A DNA stretch of 64,000 nucleotides from Elusimicrobiota bacterium (GTDB taxonomy: Bacteria; Elusimicrobiota; Elusimicrobia; UBA1565; UBA9628), in contig JACQAZ010000005.1 of assembly GCA_016194705.1 (NCBI GenBank), positions 62,001 to 126,000 of the forward strand, in the 5' to 3' direction. Numbering within the stretch: the first letter of the stretch is position 1; each line of letters starts with the position of its first letter. The notes under the pieces were generated by a model. The model did not search any database. It had not been told where the DNA came from and saw nothing but the letters and a program-made list of their open reading frames with translations. Shown piece by piece: positions 34,347-42,070 of this stretch. The position numbers and the translations under genes are program-made.

Positions 34347-36095
34347 ATGAACCTGATCTTGACGGTCCTCATGCTCGCCGCGGCGCCCGCCCGCGGCCAG
34401 GAGCGCAGCACGGACACCTTCGTCCATCTGACCAGCAGCCAGTGGCTGACGATGGACCCCGCCAACGCCTCCGACGCGGTCAGCTCGATCCTCATCGGCA
34501 ACGTCTACGAGTCCTTGGTGGCCTTCAACGGTCTCGACCCGCGGGACGGCTTCAAGCCGTTCTTGGCGAGCCAGGTCCCCACTCGGGAGAACGGCCTGCT
34601 CGCCGAGGACCGGCGCACCTACGTCTTCCCGATCCGCAAGGGCGTGCGCTTCCATGATGGAGGCGAGCTGACCGCCGATGACGTGCGGTACTCGCTTCTG
34701 CGCTACATGCTCATGGACGCCGACGGCGGCCCCGCGGCCCTGCTGCTCAAGCCGGTCTTGGGCGTCTACGGGACCCGCGACTCGGGGGGCCGGATCAAGG
34801 TCGACTTCGCGCAGGCCGCCGCGGCGGTCCAGTCAGACCGCGACAGAGTCATCATCCATCTCAAGGAACCCGACGCAGCCTTCCTGAGCCTGCTTGCCTC
34901 GCTTCCGATCGTCGTCTCGAAGGCCTGGGCGCGGGCCCACGGCGAATGGGACGGGACCGAAGAGACCTGGAAGGCGATGAACAACCGCGCTCCCCAGAAG
35001 AGCTGGCTCGACGAGCACATGGATGGGACCGGCCCCTTTCGCCTTGAGAAGCTCGACCGCGAGGGCGAGGAGATCGTGCTGGCGCGCCATGAGGGCTACT
35101 GGCGCAAGCCCGCCGCGCTTTCGCGCGTGGTCTTCAAGGTCGCCCCGAGTTCCGAGATGCGCTTGTTCATGCTGGAGACCGGCGACGCCGACGCGGCCTA
35201 TCTCGAGGACTCCTATCGCGACTACCTGCGCGGCCTCAAGGGCGTGCGCGTCGTCGAGGGCACAGCCGAGCGCAAGCTCGGCGAGACCTTGTTCTTCACC
35301 TTCAAGGTCGATCCCGCCGGCAACGAACTGCTGGGCAGCGGCACGCTCGACGGCAGCGGCATCCCGCCCGATTTCTTCTCCGATCTCGATGTGCGCCGGG
35401 GCTTCGCCTACGCCTTCGACTACGGCCGCTACCTCAAGGACGCGCTGGGCGGCCGGGGAGTTCGGACCTCGGGACCTTTTCCGCCCGCCTTGGTGGCTCC
35501 CGGACCGGCGGTTTACTCCCACGATCCCCAAAAGGCCGAAACGGCCTTCAGGAAGGCTTTCGGAGGCGCGGTCTGGGAGAAGGGGTTCGTCCTGCAGATT
35601 CCGTCGAGCGCCAACGACGAGCTCGAGCGCAGCGCCGCCGAGATCATGAAGGCCAGCCTGGAGAAGCTCAACCCGAAATTCAAGGTCCGCCTCTTCCCGA
35701 TGCAGAATCGCGAGTTTTTCCGCCAGCTCGAGCTCAAGCGACTGCCCTTCTACGTGGCGTACTACTACGCCGACTACCCGGATCCGCACTCTTTCGCCTT
35801 CGGGATGCTGCACAGCCAGGGCTACTTCCCGCGCTACCAAGGCTACGCGAGCGCGCGGGCCGACGAGCTCGTTGAAAGCGCGGCGAAGTCGCCGAGCCCC
35901 GCTGAGCGGCTCGCGCTGTACCGGCGGCTCGACGCCCTGGCGGCCGCGGAGGTCCCGCAGATCTACACCTACGCCCCGCGCACCTTCAGCGTCTTCCGCA
36001 GCGAGGTGAAGGGCTTCGACGCCAAGGGCAACGAGAACGACCTGGGGTTCAACGGGTTTCCGTACTTCTACTCCTACTCGAAGACGGCCCGCTGA
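34347..36095 (+). CDS. ABC transporter family 5 solute-binding protein
   Basis: The product is 582 aa. A signal peptide (NLILTVLMLAAAPARG) precedes the SBP_bac_5 fold: WLTMDPANASDAVSSILIGNVYESLVAF, the conserved YVFPIRKGVRFHDGGELTADDVRYSLLR, GTGPFRLEKLDREGEEIVLARHEGYW, and a C-terminal half with VRRGFAYAFDYGRYL. Such proteins bind oligopeptides, nickel or sugars in the periplasm. No permease or ATPase gene is adjacent, so it is an orphan that may feed a transporter encoded elsewhere, or may act as a periplasmic chaperone or sensor. Confidence 0.85.
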   Translation: MNLILTVLMLAAAPARGQERSTDTFVHLTSSQWLTMDPANASDAVSSILIGNVYESLVAFNGLDPRDGFKPFLASQVPTRENGLLAEDRRTYVFPIRKGVRFHDGGELTADDVRYSLLRYMLMDADGGPAALLLKPVLGVYGTRDSGGRIKVDFAQAAAAVQSDRDRVIIHLKEPDAAFLSLLASLPIVVSKAWARAHGEWDGTEETWKAMNNRAPQKSWLDEHMDGTGPFRLEKLDREGEEIVLARHEGYWRKPAALSRVVFKVAPSSEMRLFMLETGDADAAYLEDSYRDYLRGLKGVRVVEGTAERKLGETLFFTFKVDPAGNELLGSGTLDGSGIPPDFFSDLDVRRGFAYAFDYGRYLKDALGGRGVRTSGPFPPALVAPGPAVYSHDPQKAETAFRKAFGGAVWEKGFVLQIPSSANDELERSAAEIMKASLEKLNPKFKVRLFPMQNREFFRQLELKRLPFYVAYYYADYPDPHSFAFGMLHSQGYFPRYQGYASARADELVESAAKSPSPAERLALYRRLDALAAAEVPQIYTYAPRTFSVFRSEVKGFDAKGNENDLGFNGFPYFYSYSKTAR

Positions 36096-36130
36096 TCGCC
36101 GACGGCGGCGGACCAGGCTTCGATCCCACC

Positions 36131-36880
36131 TTACCTCTCTTCCTCGACATCATATTCGAGCGGATCGGACATCGACCCCGTGATCCTTGGGTCCTTGAGA
36201 AGAGCGGCGATGCGCGGATCCTTTTGCAAGGTGGACCAGTCGCCGGCTCTGATCGCATCCGCCAACTCTTCGTCCTGCAGCGAGGACTTCAGGCCCGGGT
36301 CGTTGAGAAGCTGTTGAAGCCCGGGGTCTCCGGCAAGCGCCCGGGCTGATCGAGGATCCCGAGCGGCTTGGATCAATTTCTCCAGCCTGGCCAGAACGGG
36401 GAAGGGCTGCAGGCCGAACATGTTATGCCGGCGCACGAGACCGACGATGAGGGAATTCCGGAACATCCCCTGCGGACGCCCGTGAGCGCGCGCCGGCGGG
36501 CTCTCAAAAAAGACCGCCCCCGAAACCAGGACGAAGATAATGACGGCCCCTTGCCCCATGCCCAGCAAGAGACCTCCCACCTGGTCGATGAAGGTGATCC
36601 TCCGATGTTGGGGAAGCTTCTTCAGGAACAGTTTCAATATCGACGTTCCCACGACATAGATGGTGCAAAAGCACAGGACGGACAGCCCCACTCTCGCGCC
36701 GACGGGCGGAATCCCCAGGTCGGGAGCCAGGGCCAGGGTCATGATCAATGCCAGGGGCTTGGCGATGGCGCGCGCCAATGCCAAGCCGCCCCAATGCACC
36801 AGCTGCCGAAACGAGCCGGAGATCCTCCCCAGGATGGCGTAGAGAACCAGAGATCCGATGATGAATAGATCGATGATCAT
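36131..36880 (-). CDS. CvpA-like membrane protein
   Basis: The product is 249 aa from the ATG at 36880; a longer in-frame extension is Arg/Pro-rich and implausible. Four hydrophobic segments (LFIIGSLVLYAILGRISG; LALARAIAKPLALIMTLAL; LSVLCFCTIYVVGTSILKLFL; QVGGLLLGMGQGAVIIFVLVSG) give the CvpA/colicin V production pattern, including DQVGGLLLGMGQG. A soluble C-terminal tail of about 110 residues has repeated short helices (DPGLQQLLNDPGLKSSL, DPRIAALLKDPRI). It is the last gene of a three-gene minus-strand unit. Confidence 0.7.
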   Translation of the reverse strand: MIIDLFIIGSLVLYAILGRISGSFRQLVHWGGLALARAIAKPLALIMTLALAPDLGIPPVGARVGLSVLCFCTIYVVGTSILKLFLKKLPQHRRITFIDQVGGLLLGMGQGAVIIFVLVSGAVFFESPPARAHGRPQGMFRNSLIVGLVRRHNMFGLQPFPVLARLEKLIQAARDPRSARALAGDPGLQQLLNDPGLKSSLQDEELADAIRAGDWSTLQKDPRIAALLKDPRITGSMSDPLEYDVEEER

Positions 36881-36905
36881 GTCGCGGTTGTCGAGAGCGC
36901 GAGTA

Positions 36906-37757
36906 CTATTTCCCGGACGGGCTCTTCGTCGGAGGCTTGGGGGGAGGCTTTGGCGCCGCCTCGGCCTCCTCGTCGGCCGACGCCGACGCCTTGGCGCGGC
37001 GCAGGCCGAACTTGACTCCGCGCACCCGGTAGTCAACGTTGTCGTTGATCCATCTCCAGAGTTTGTCCTGCTGCTCGGGGGGCTTGCCGACCTCGTACTG
37101 GGCCTTCCAACCCTCCATCACGTGCTCATCGACGGTCCATACCCTGACCCGTTGGCGCTTGATGGCCGACTCCCAGCGCGCGGCCACGATGGGGCTGGAG
37201 AAGAGCAGGCGCACCGTCACGCGGCGGGAGAGGTACTCGAGAGACCCCAGGTCGATCATATCGAAGCGCGCCTGGCGCGCGGGGACCTCGGGCATTCCCT
37301 TGATGTCGGGGACGCCGTCCGACAGGAGCACAATCGTGATCGGGCTCAATGACAGGTTGCGCTTCTCAGCGATCTGGGCCACCTGCTTGAAGAAGATGTT
37401 GAAATCGGTGTATTTGTCCGACTTGGGGAACCAATCCCTGAGGTCGGCTTGGATCTGCTCGGGACTCTTCCCTTGGAAGGAGTGGATGGGGTAGAACGAC
37501 TTGCTCTCCTCGGTGTACTCGCCGCCGATCGAGCCAACGTAGAGGGTCTTCACCGGCGCCAGTCCTCCCTGGCCCGTCAAGCGGCCATAAAGGTAATGGG
37601 ACAGGAACTCGAGCGAGCTCTCGAAGTGGCCGCCGTCGTGGAATGAACCGCTGACGTCGACTCCGACGAACACGGACTCCGCAGGGCGGCGCGCGTCCTG
37701 CTGCGAGCAGCCGGCCAACAGCAGCGCGGCCAGGCTCATCGTCCCAAGTCGCTTCAT
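36906..37757 (-). CDS. VWA-like lipoprotein
   Basis: The product is 283 aa. The lipobox LLLAGC puts the lipidated Cys at 17. A VWA-type fold follows, with the metal-site motif DVSGS at D34-S38, a middle TIVLLSDGVPDIKG (second MIDAS loop) and VRLLFSSPIVAARWESAI. The last 40 residues are Ala/Glu/Pro/Lys-rich. An envelope lipoprotein with a VWA fold suggests a metal-dependent protein-binding role. It overlaps the upstream membrane protein gene (ATGA), so the two products are probably partners. Confidence 0.7.
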   Translation of the reverse strand: MKRLGTMSLAALLLAGCSQQDARRPAESVFVGVDVSGSFHDGGHFESSLEFLSHYLYGRLTGQGGLAPVKTLYVGSIGGEYTEESKSFYPIHSFQGKSPEQIQADLRDWFPKSDKYTDFNIFFKQVAQIAEKRNLSLSPITIVLLSDGVPDIKGMPEVPARQARFDMIDLGSLEYLSRRVTVRLLFSSPIVAARWESAIKRQRVRVWTVDEHVMEGWKAQYEVGKPPEQQDKLWRWINDNVDYRVRGVKFGLRRAKASASADEEAEAAPKPPPKPPTKSPSGK

Positions 37758-38971
37758 TGGGCGTTCCCTCGGCCCGCGAGCTGCTGGAGCAGGGCCTTGG
37801 TTTCCTGGACATCGGAGAGGCTCTTGAAGGGAAGGCTGAAAAGCGGCTCGCCTGAAAAAAGGGTGATGGAGAAGTTGATCGCGGCCGCCAGGAGCTGGAA
37901 GGAGGGCAGGATCGCCGCCTCAAGAAGGGCCTGGGACTTCTGCGAGAACCAGTCCTGCTCCGCTTTGAGCTTGGCCACGACCATGTCCCAGCGCTGCTCC
38001 GAGGCGACCACCGGATTCTCGGCGACGGCCTCTTCGGGGAGCCTTTGGCGGGCGATAATGGCGATCAAGGTCGGCGTGCCGAAGCGCGCGAAGAGGAACC
38101 AGACCATGCCGCGGATGCCGAGCCAGCCGAAGGTGGACAGCGTTATGACGGGCACGATCCCCATTTGCATCCCGGTTTGCTGCGCGATCCAGGGCGTCAG
38201 CGCGTCCACGAGCTCCCGGTAGAGGAACATGACCTCGACGAACATGACGAAGAACTCGACGATGAGCATCTGCAGGGCCTGCGGGATATCCCGGCGCTTG
38301 ATCGCGTCGACGAGGACGTACATGCACGCCAGGCTCCCGGAGACCATGGCCAGCAGCATGAGGAAAAGAAACACGCCGAGGAAGCGGTGGGTATCCGCGC
38401 CGGTCAGGTCGCTGACGATCTCGCCTATGGTCGGGCTGAGGATATAGGTGAAGATCGTGGCCTCCAAGGCGGACCAAGCCAAGGTCATGAGGAAGGCCAG
38501 CCACGGCACGCCCGGCTGGCGCAGGCTGCGGGAAAGATTCCCAGTCAGCACGAAGGGCAGCTCGATCAACTCCCGGATCATCTCAAGAAGCGTCTCGACG
38601 AGCAGGCGGATCACCCCCCAGACCGTGCCGATCGCGACGATGACGAACTTCCCCATTCCGGCCCAGAAAATCCAGGTGCAGCGCGCCAGATCCCACCAGA
38701 GTATCATCACCGTCCCGATGAAGTGCGCGCGGCGCCCCCGGAACAGCAAGGTGTAGATGCCCAGCATCGTGCACCACAACCCGGCGACGATGCCCAGGGC
38801 CGGCATGAGGAGAAAAAGGCGCTTGGCGAGGCTTACGCCCGCGAGGTCCGAGCTCCAGATCGATCCCAGGAGGAAATTTTGGAACGGGAAAAGCCAGGCG
38901 ATCGGAAAGCTGAGGACGCGGAAGAAACCCCTCCACTGCTCGGGCAAGGACTGTTCGATATCCGTGAACAT
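37754..38971 (-). CDS. Polytopic membrane protein of unknown function
   Basis: The product is 405 aa with about eight transmembrane helices (for example LFLLMPALGIVAGLWCTMLGIY, GMGKFVIVAIGTVWGVIRLL, RFLGVFLFLMLLAMVSGSLACMYVL, LIVEFFVMFVEVMFLY) and a soluble C-terminal part ending with a final helix. GAGGAG lies 8 nt before the ATG. A near-consensus sigma70 promoter is located 55-83 nt upstream. It heads the unit membrane protein-VWA lipoprotein-CvpA-like protein. I recognise no family. Confidence 0.7.
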   Translation of the reverse strand: MFTDIEQSLPEQWRGFFRVLSFPIAWLFPFQNFLLGSIWSSDLAGVSLAKRLFLLMPALGIVAGLWCTMLGIYTLLFRGRRAHFIGTVMILWWDLARCTWIFWAGMGKFVIVAIGTVWGVIRLLVETLLEMIRELIELPFVLTGNLSRSLRQPGVPWLAFLMTLAWSALEATIFTYILSPTIGEIVSDLTGADTHRFLGVFLFLMLLAMVSGSLACMYVLVDAIKRRDIPQALQMLIVEFFVMFVEVMFLYRELVDALTPWIAQQTGMQMGIVPVITLSTFGWLGIRGMVWFLFARFGTPTLIAIIARQRLPEEAVAENPVVASEQRWDMVVAKLKAEQDWFSQKSQALLEAAILPSFQLLAAAINFSITLFSGEPLFSLPFKSLSDVQETKALLQQLAGRGNAQ

Positions 38972-39025
38972 TTTGGCTCCTCGATCGGCCTATGGGCGCG
39001 CTGCGTCCCGCGGGCCTCAAGGCGA

Positions 39026-39054
39026 AGTATAGAGTCCCGCCGACGACTTGTCAA
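39026..39054 (-). promoter_or_regulatory. Near-consensus sigma70 promoter
   Basis: On the minus strand, TTGACA (39054-39049), a 17-nt spacer, and TATACT (39031-39026). It drives the gene starting at 38971, with a leader of roughly 45 nt that includes GAGGAG. Confidence 0.8.
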
Positions 39055-39079
39055 GGCCACGAAATCAAGGAACCACCCC

Positions 39080-39109
39080 CTGGCAAAGGCGGCCAACCGC
39101 CGTTATAAT
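39080..39109 (+). promoter_or_regulatory. sigma70 promoter for the OmpA lipoprotein gene
   Basis: TATAAT at 39104-39109 is a perfect -10. CTGGCA at 39080-39085 (18-nt spacer) is a plausible -35. The short leader carries AGGAG 6 nt before the ATG at 39128. Back to back with the minus-strand promoter. Confidence 0.7.
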
Positions 39110-39127
39110 GGGGGTACGAGGAGAAAA

Positions 39128-39664
39128 ATGGGGACATTCAGGGTCGTTCTCGCGATCCTCGCCTGCGCCCTCTCGTCGGCGGGCCTCTCCGCCTGCCGGG
39201 CGCACGACGAGGACGAGGAGGCCATCGGCTACAAGCGCCCCGTCGAGCGGCCCGTCGACCCGATCAAAGCCCAGCAGGCCATCGACGAGATCGTCAAGAC
39301 CGTCTGGCACGGCACCTCGCCCAACGTCGAGTTCGACTTCGACTCCGACGAGCTGCGCGACGAGGCCCAGCCCGTTCTCGACTCGGTGGTCAACCTCATG
39401 CTGACCCATCCCGACGTCAAACTCATGCTGCTAGGCCACACCGACATCATCGGCACCGAGGAGTACAACGCCGATCTCGCGGCCCGCCGCGGCAAGGCGG
39501 TCAAGACCTATCTCGTCTCGCACGGCGTGCCTCCGCCGTCCATCCGCTACCACACCTTCGGCTTCTCGCTGCCGGCGGCCGACAACGCGACCGACGAGGG
39601 GCGCCAGCGCAACCGCCGCGTCGAGCTCCGGCTGACGCCGCGCGAGTGGCTCTCGGTGTTCTGA
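39128..39664 (+). CDS. OmpA-family (Pal-like) lipoprotein
   Basis: The product is 178 aa. A signal peptide ends in a lipobox-like GLSAC (Cys about 23). The OmpA C-terminal peptidoglycan-binding domain covers residues 65-175, with NVEFDFDSDELRDEAQPVL, LLLGHTDIIGTEEYNADLAARR (the Asp and Arg that contact diaminopimelate) and NRRVELRLTP. It is an outer-membrane lipoprotein tethering the envelope to peptidoglycan. A downstream HEAT-repeat gene starts after 2 nt. The tol genes are not in view, so I do not call it Pal. Confidence 0.9.
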   Translation: MGTFRVVLAILACALSSAGLSACRAHDEDEEAIGYKRPVERPVDPIKAQQAIDEIVKTVWHGTSPNVEFDFDSDELRDEAQPVLDSVVNLMLTHPDVKLMLLGHTDIIGTEEYNADLAARRGKAVKTYLVSHGVPPPSIRYHTFGFSLPAADNATDEGRQRNRRVELRLTPREWLSVF

Positions 39665-39666
39665 CG

Positions 39667-40974
39667 ATGCGCGGCGCCTTGAGCCTCTGCCTCGCTGGAG
39701 CTTTGGCCGCCTCGGCGGCCGATCCGCTCGAGACCCTCGTCGAGCTGCACCGCACGCTCGACCTCGGGCTCTGGAACGCCCGCATCGAGGCGCTCTACCA
39801 GGCCGGGGAGCTGCGCCGGGACGGCCTCCCGCTGCTGCGCTACGCCTCCGAAGACGCCGACTGGCAGGTCCGCCTGACCGCGGTGCATTTCCTCGGCAAG
39901 ACGGGACCGGACGCGGCTCCGATCCTAGCCTCCCTAATAAAGGAAGAAGCGTGCCCCAACGTGCGCATCTCGGCCCTAAGGTTTCTCTCGAGCCTCGGCG
40001 AACAGGGCGAGCCCTATTTCAGCTCGGTCCTCACCTCCGAGGACAAGCGCTTGATGGAGGAGAAGCCCGACCGCTACGGCGCCGAGAATATGGGCAAGCC
40101 CTTGGCCATCGACACTCCCAACGGAATGACCAGGGAGTTCTTCGAGGGGGGGCTCGACCTGCGCGTCTGCGCCTCCTCCGAGCATTCCGGCCACCGGGAC
40201 GCCGCGTGGGACCCGGGCGGCGTCGCGCGCGAGGACCCCTTCGCCGAGGCCGACTCGACGGCGGCGGCGCTAGCCGCGGCGAGTCGTCCGGTGGAACACG
40301 CGGCCTCGGGCTGGCCCGGCGCGCCGCAGTCCTCGCTCGGCATACCCGGCTTGCCGTCGCGTCCAGGCGTCGCGCCGCCCGAGACCTCCGTTCCGGAACT
40401 CAAGCGCCCAAACGCGGAACTCGACCTTCTCGTGGCCCCGGGCCAGACCCAAACTCTTGCGCCGGGAGCGAAGAACCCGGCGCGTCCGGAATCGACGCTG
40501 GCGCCCGGCGGACCCGCCGACATTCCAGACAGAAAGATCCCGTCGGCGACGGTGACGCCGCCGATGACGGGGAAGAAGGAAAGCCTGCCGCCGGTCCCGA
40601 TGCTGCCCGAACGCGAAAAGGCTCCGCCCCCGGACGCCCGCATCGTTCGCGACGCGGGGACCGGCAAGGTCGAGACCGACACGATCCCCGTGCTCATCGC
40701 GAAATTATCCTCGCCCGACGCCCCGCAGCGCGCCTTGGTGGCCGACATACTCGGCAACCGCGGCGCGAAGGCCGAGCCCGCCGTCCCTGCCCTGCGCAAG
40801 GCGCTCAAGGACCCTGACCGGCGCGTGCGCGCCAGCGCCGCGCTCGCCCTGGGAAACATGCGCACCTCGGGAGAGGGCGTGGCCGAGGACCTCCAGCGCG
40901 CCGCGAAAGACAAGAACGAGGACGTGCGCTTCAGCGCCCAACTGGCACTCGGGCGGATCGCTTCGAAACGCTGA
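39667..40974 (+). CDS. Exported HEAT-repeat protein with Pro-rich middle
   Basis: The product is 435 aa. A signal peptide (ALSLCLAGALAASAA) is followed by N-terminal HEAT-like repeats (residues 20-125: LLRYASEDADWQVRLTAVHFLGK, CPNVRISALRFLSSL), a long disordered Pro/Ala/Gly region (about 180-330), and C-terminal HEAT repeats (DAPQRALVADILGNRG, DPDRRVRASAALALGNM, NEDVRFSAQLALGRI). It is probably periplasmic and coupled to the OmpA gene. The three HEAT proteins of this window (this one, 20370 and 20976) are all exported or anchored. Confidence 0.75.
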   Translation: MRGALSLCLAGALAASAADPLETLVELHRTLDLGLWNARIEALYQAGELRRDGLPLLRYASEDADWQVRLTAVHFLGKTGPDAAPILASLIKEEACPNVRISALRFLSSLGEQGEPYFSSVLTSEDKRLMEEKPDRYGAENMGKPLAIDTPNGMTREFFEGGLDLRVCASSEHSGHRDAAWDPGGVAREDPFAEADSTAAALAAASRPVEHAASGWPGAPQSSLGIPGLPSRPGVAPPETSVPELKRPNAELDLLVAPGQTQTLAPGAKNPARPESTLAPGGPADIPDRKIPSATVTPPMTGKKESLPPVPMLPEREKAPPPDARIVRDAGTGKVETDTIPVLIAKLSSPDAPQRALVADILGNRGAKAEPAVPALRKALKDPDRRVRASAALALGNMRTSGEGVAEDLQRAAKDKNEDVRFSAQLALGRIASKR

Positions 40975-40980
40975 AGGGCC

Positions 40981-41943
40981 CTACCAGGAGCGCGGGCTCG
41001 GCGCGGCCCAGGACTCGCGCCAGACCGGCTTGAAGCGGGCCGAGGGCCGTGCCGCGGACCGCGCAGATTGCGACCAAGGCCCGGTCAGGCACGAGCCGCT
41101 CGCGTTGTCCCACTCGCCTGAGACCTTGCTGGTCAGTCCATGCCCGGTCACCGTGCCGCTGACGGATTGGCAAAGGTCGGCGATCTCCTGGCCGTCGCTG
41201 GTGTTCCAGGCCTGAGGGTAGGCGGGCTTGTCGCCCGGCGTCGGGAAGGGATCGGTGATCGCCTCGATGGCTTCGTGGGACGATACGATCGACATGTTGT
41301 CGAAGGCGCCGCCGAACCCGCAGCCGAAGCCGCCGCAAACGGGCATGATCCCGTAGAAGATCGATTTGCCCGACTTGGTCTTGAAGCCCTCGTGATAAGC
41401 GCAGAACGCCGAGCATGAGCGCTGGCCCTCGATCGTGATGTTGATCCCGGCCGGGAAGTAGACCATGTAGAGCGTGTTGTCGTCGGAGGGGGGGAGCTTG
41501 CCCGCGGCGATCTGGCTCTCGAGTTCGGCCTGCACGTCGGCGTCCATCAGGTCGGTCGAGGCGTTGTTCGGCGCGATCGTCGCCGAACCGGCGTAGGAGC
41601 CGCGGCCGATGTGCTGATGCGTGCCGGCCCTGCCGTCGACGGCGGTGCCGTTGGTGTCGTACTCCGAGAGCCAGTCCATGTAGGCGCTGTCGAGAATGTT
41701 CGAAAAGAAGGGGCCGATCTTCTCCTGGGTCTCGGAGGGGACCGAAGGCCCCCAGAACACGGCGGTGACCCGCGCCTTCGAAATGACCGGACCGCCGTAA
41801 TATAGGAGGTTGCCCGACGCCTTGGGGTTGGCCGGGCCCTTGCCGCGGGCCCACAGGATGCCGTGGGGAGCGGCCTGAGCGGAGGACGCCAGAGACAAGA
41901 CGAGCAAGGCGGCGACGGAGACGAATCTGTTGGCGATGTTCAT
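40981..41943 (-). CDS. Exported protein with SHEAIEAITDP motif
   Basis: The product is 320 aa from the ATG at 41943, which gives a signal peptide (FVSVAALLVLSLASSAQA); CATAAT lies 6 nt upstream. The mature part begins LLYYGGPVISKARVTAVFWGP, a block resembling plant EXORDIUM/phosphate-induced proteins and their bacterial relatives, and contains SSHEAIEAITDPFPTPG, a His-Glu-x-x-Glu-type candidate metal site. Six cysteines (CSAFC, CGGFGC, LC, SC) suggest disulfides and periplasmic or extracellular location. A metal-dependent hydrolase is possible; family assignment is tentative. Confidence 0.65.
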   Translation of the reverse strand: MNIANRFVSVAALLVLSLASSAQAAPHGILWARGKGPANPKASGNLLYYGGPVISKARVTAVFWGPSVPSETQEKIGPFFSNILDSAYMDWLSEYDTNGTAVDGRAGTHQHIGRGSYAGSATIAPNNASTDLMDADVQAELESQIAAGKLPPSDDNTLYMVYFPAGINITIEGQRSCSAFCAYHEGFKTKSGKSIFYGIMPVCGGFGCGFGGAFDNMSIVSSHEAIEAITDPFPTPGDKPAYPQAWNTSDGQEIADLCQSVSGTVTGHGLTSKVSGEWDNASGSCLTGPWSQSARSAARPSARFKPVWRESWAAPSPRSW

Positions 41944-41949
41944 GGGCCG

Positions 41950-41955
41950 ATTATG
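41950..41955 (-). promoter_or_regulatory. Extended -10, leaderless
   Basis: TGgCATAAT on the minus strand, 6 nt before the ATG at 41943. Confidence 0.55.
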
Positions 41956-42058
41956 CCATAACCCCGGCGAAAGAGTCCAGAGGTCCCAGACGCCGCCGGG
42001 CCCTTTGTCCCAGGCCGGGGGGGACCTTCGCTTCATCCGTCCCAGGACTGGTTTGCGC

Positions 42059-42064
42059 TATGAT
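42059..42064 (+). promoter_or_regulatory. -10 element 6 nt before start
   Basis: TATGAT, GCTCCA, then the ATG at 42071. Confidence 0.5.
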
Positions 42065-42070
42065 GCTCCA

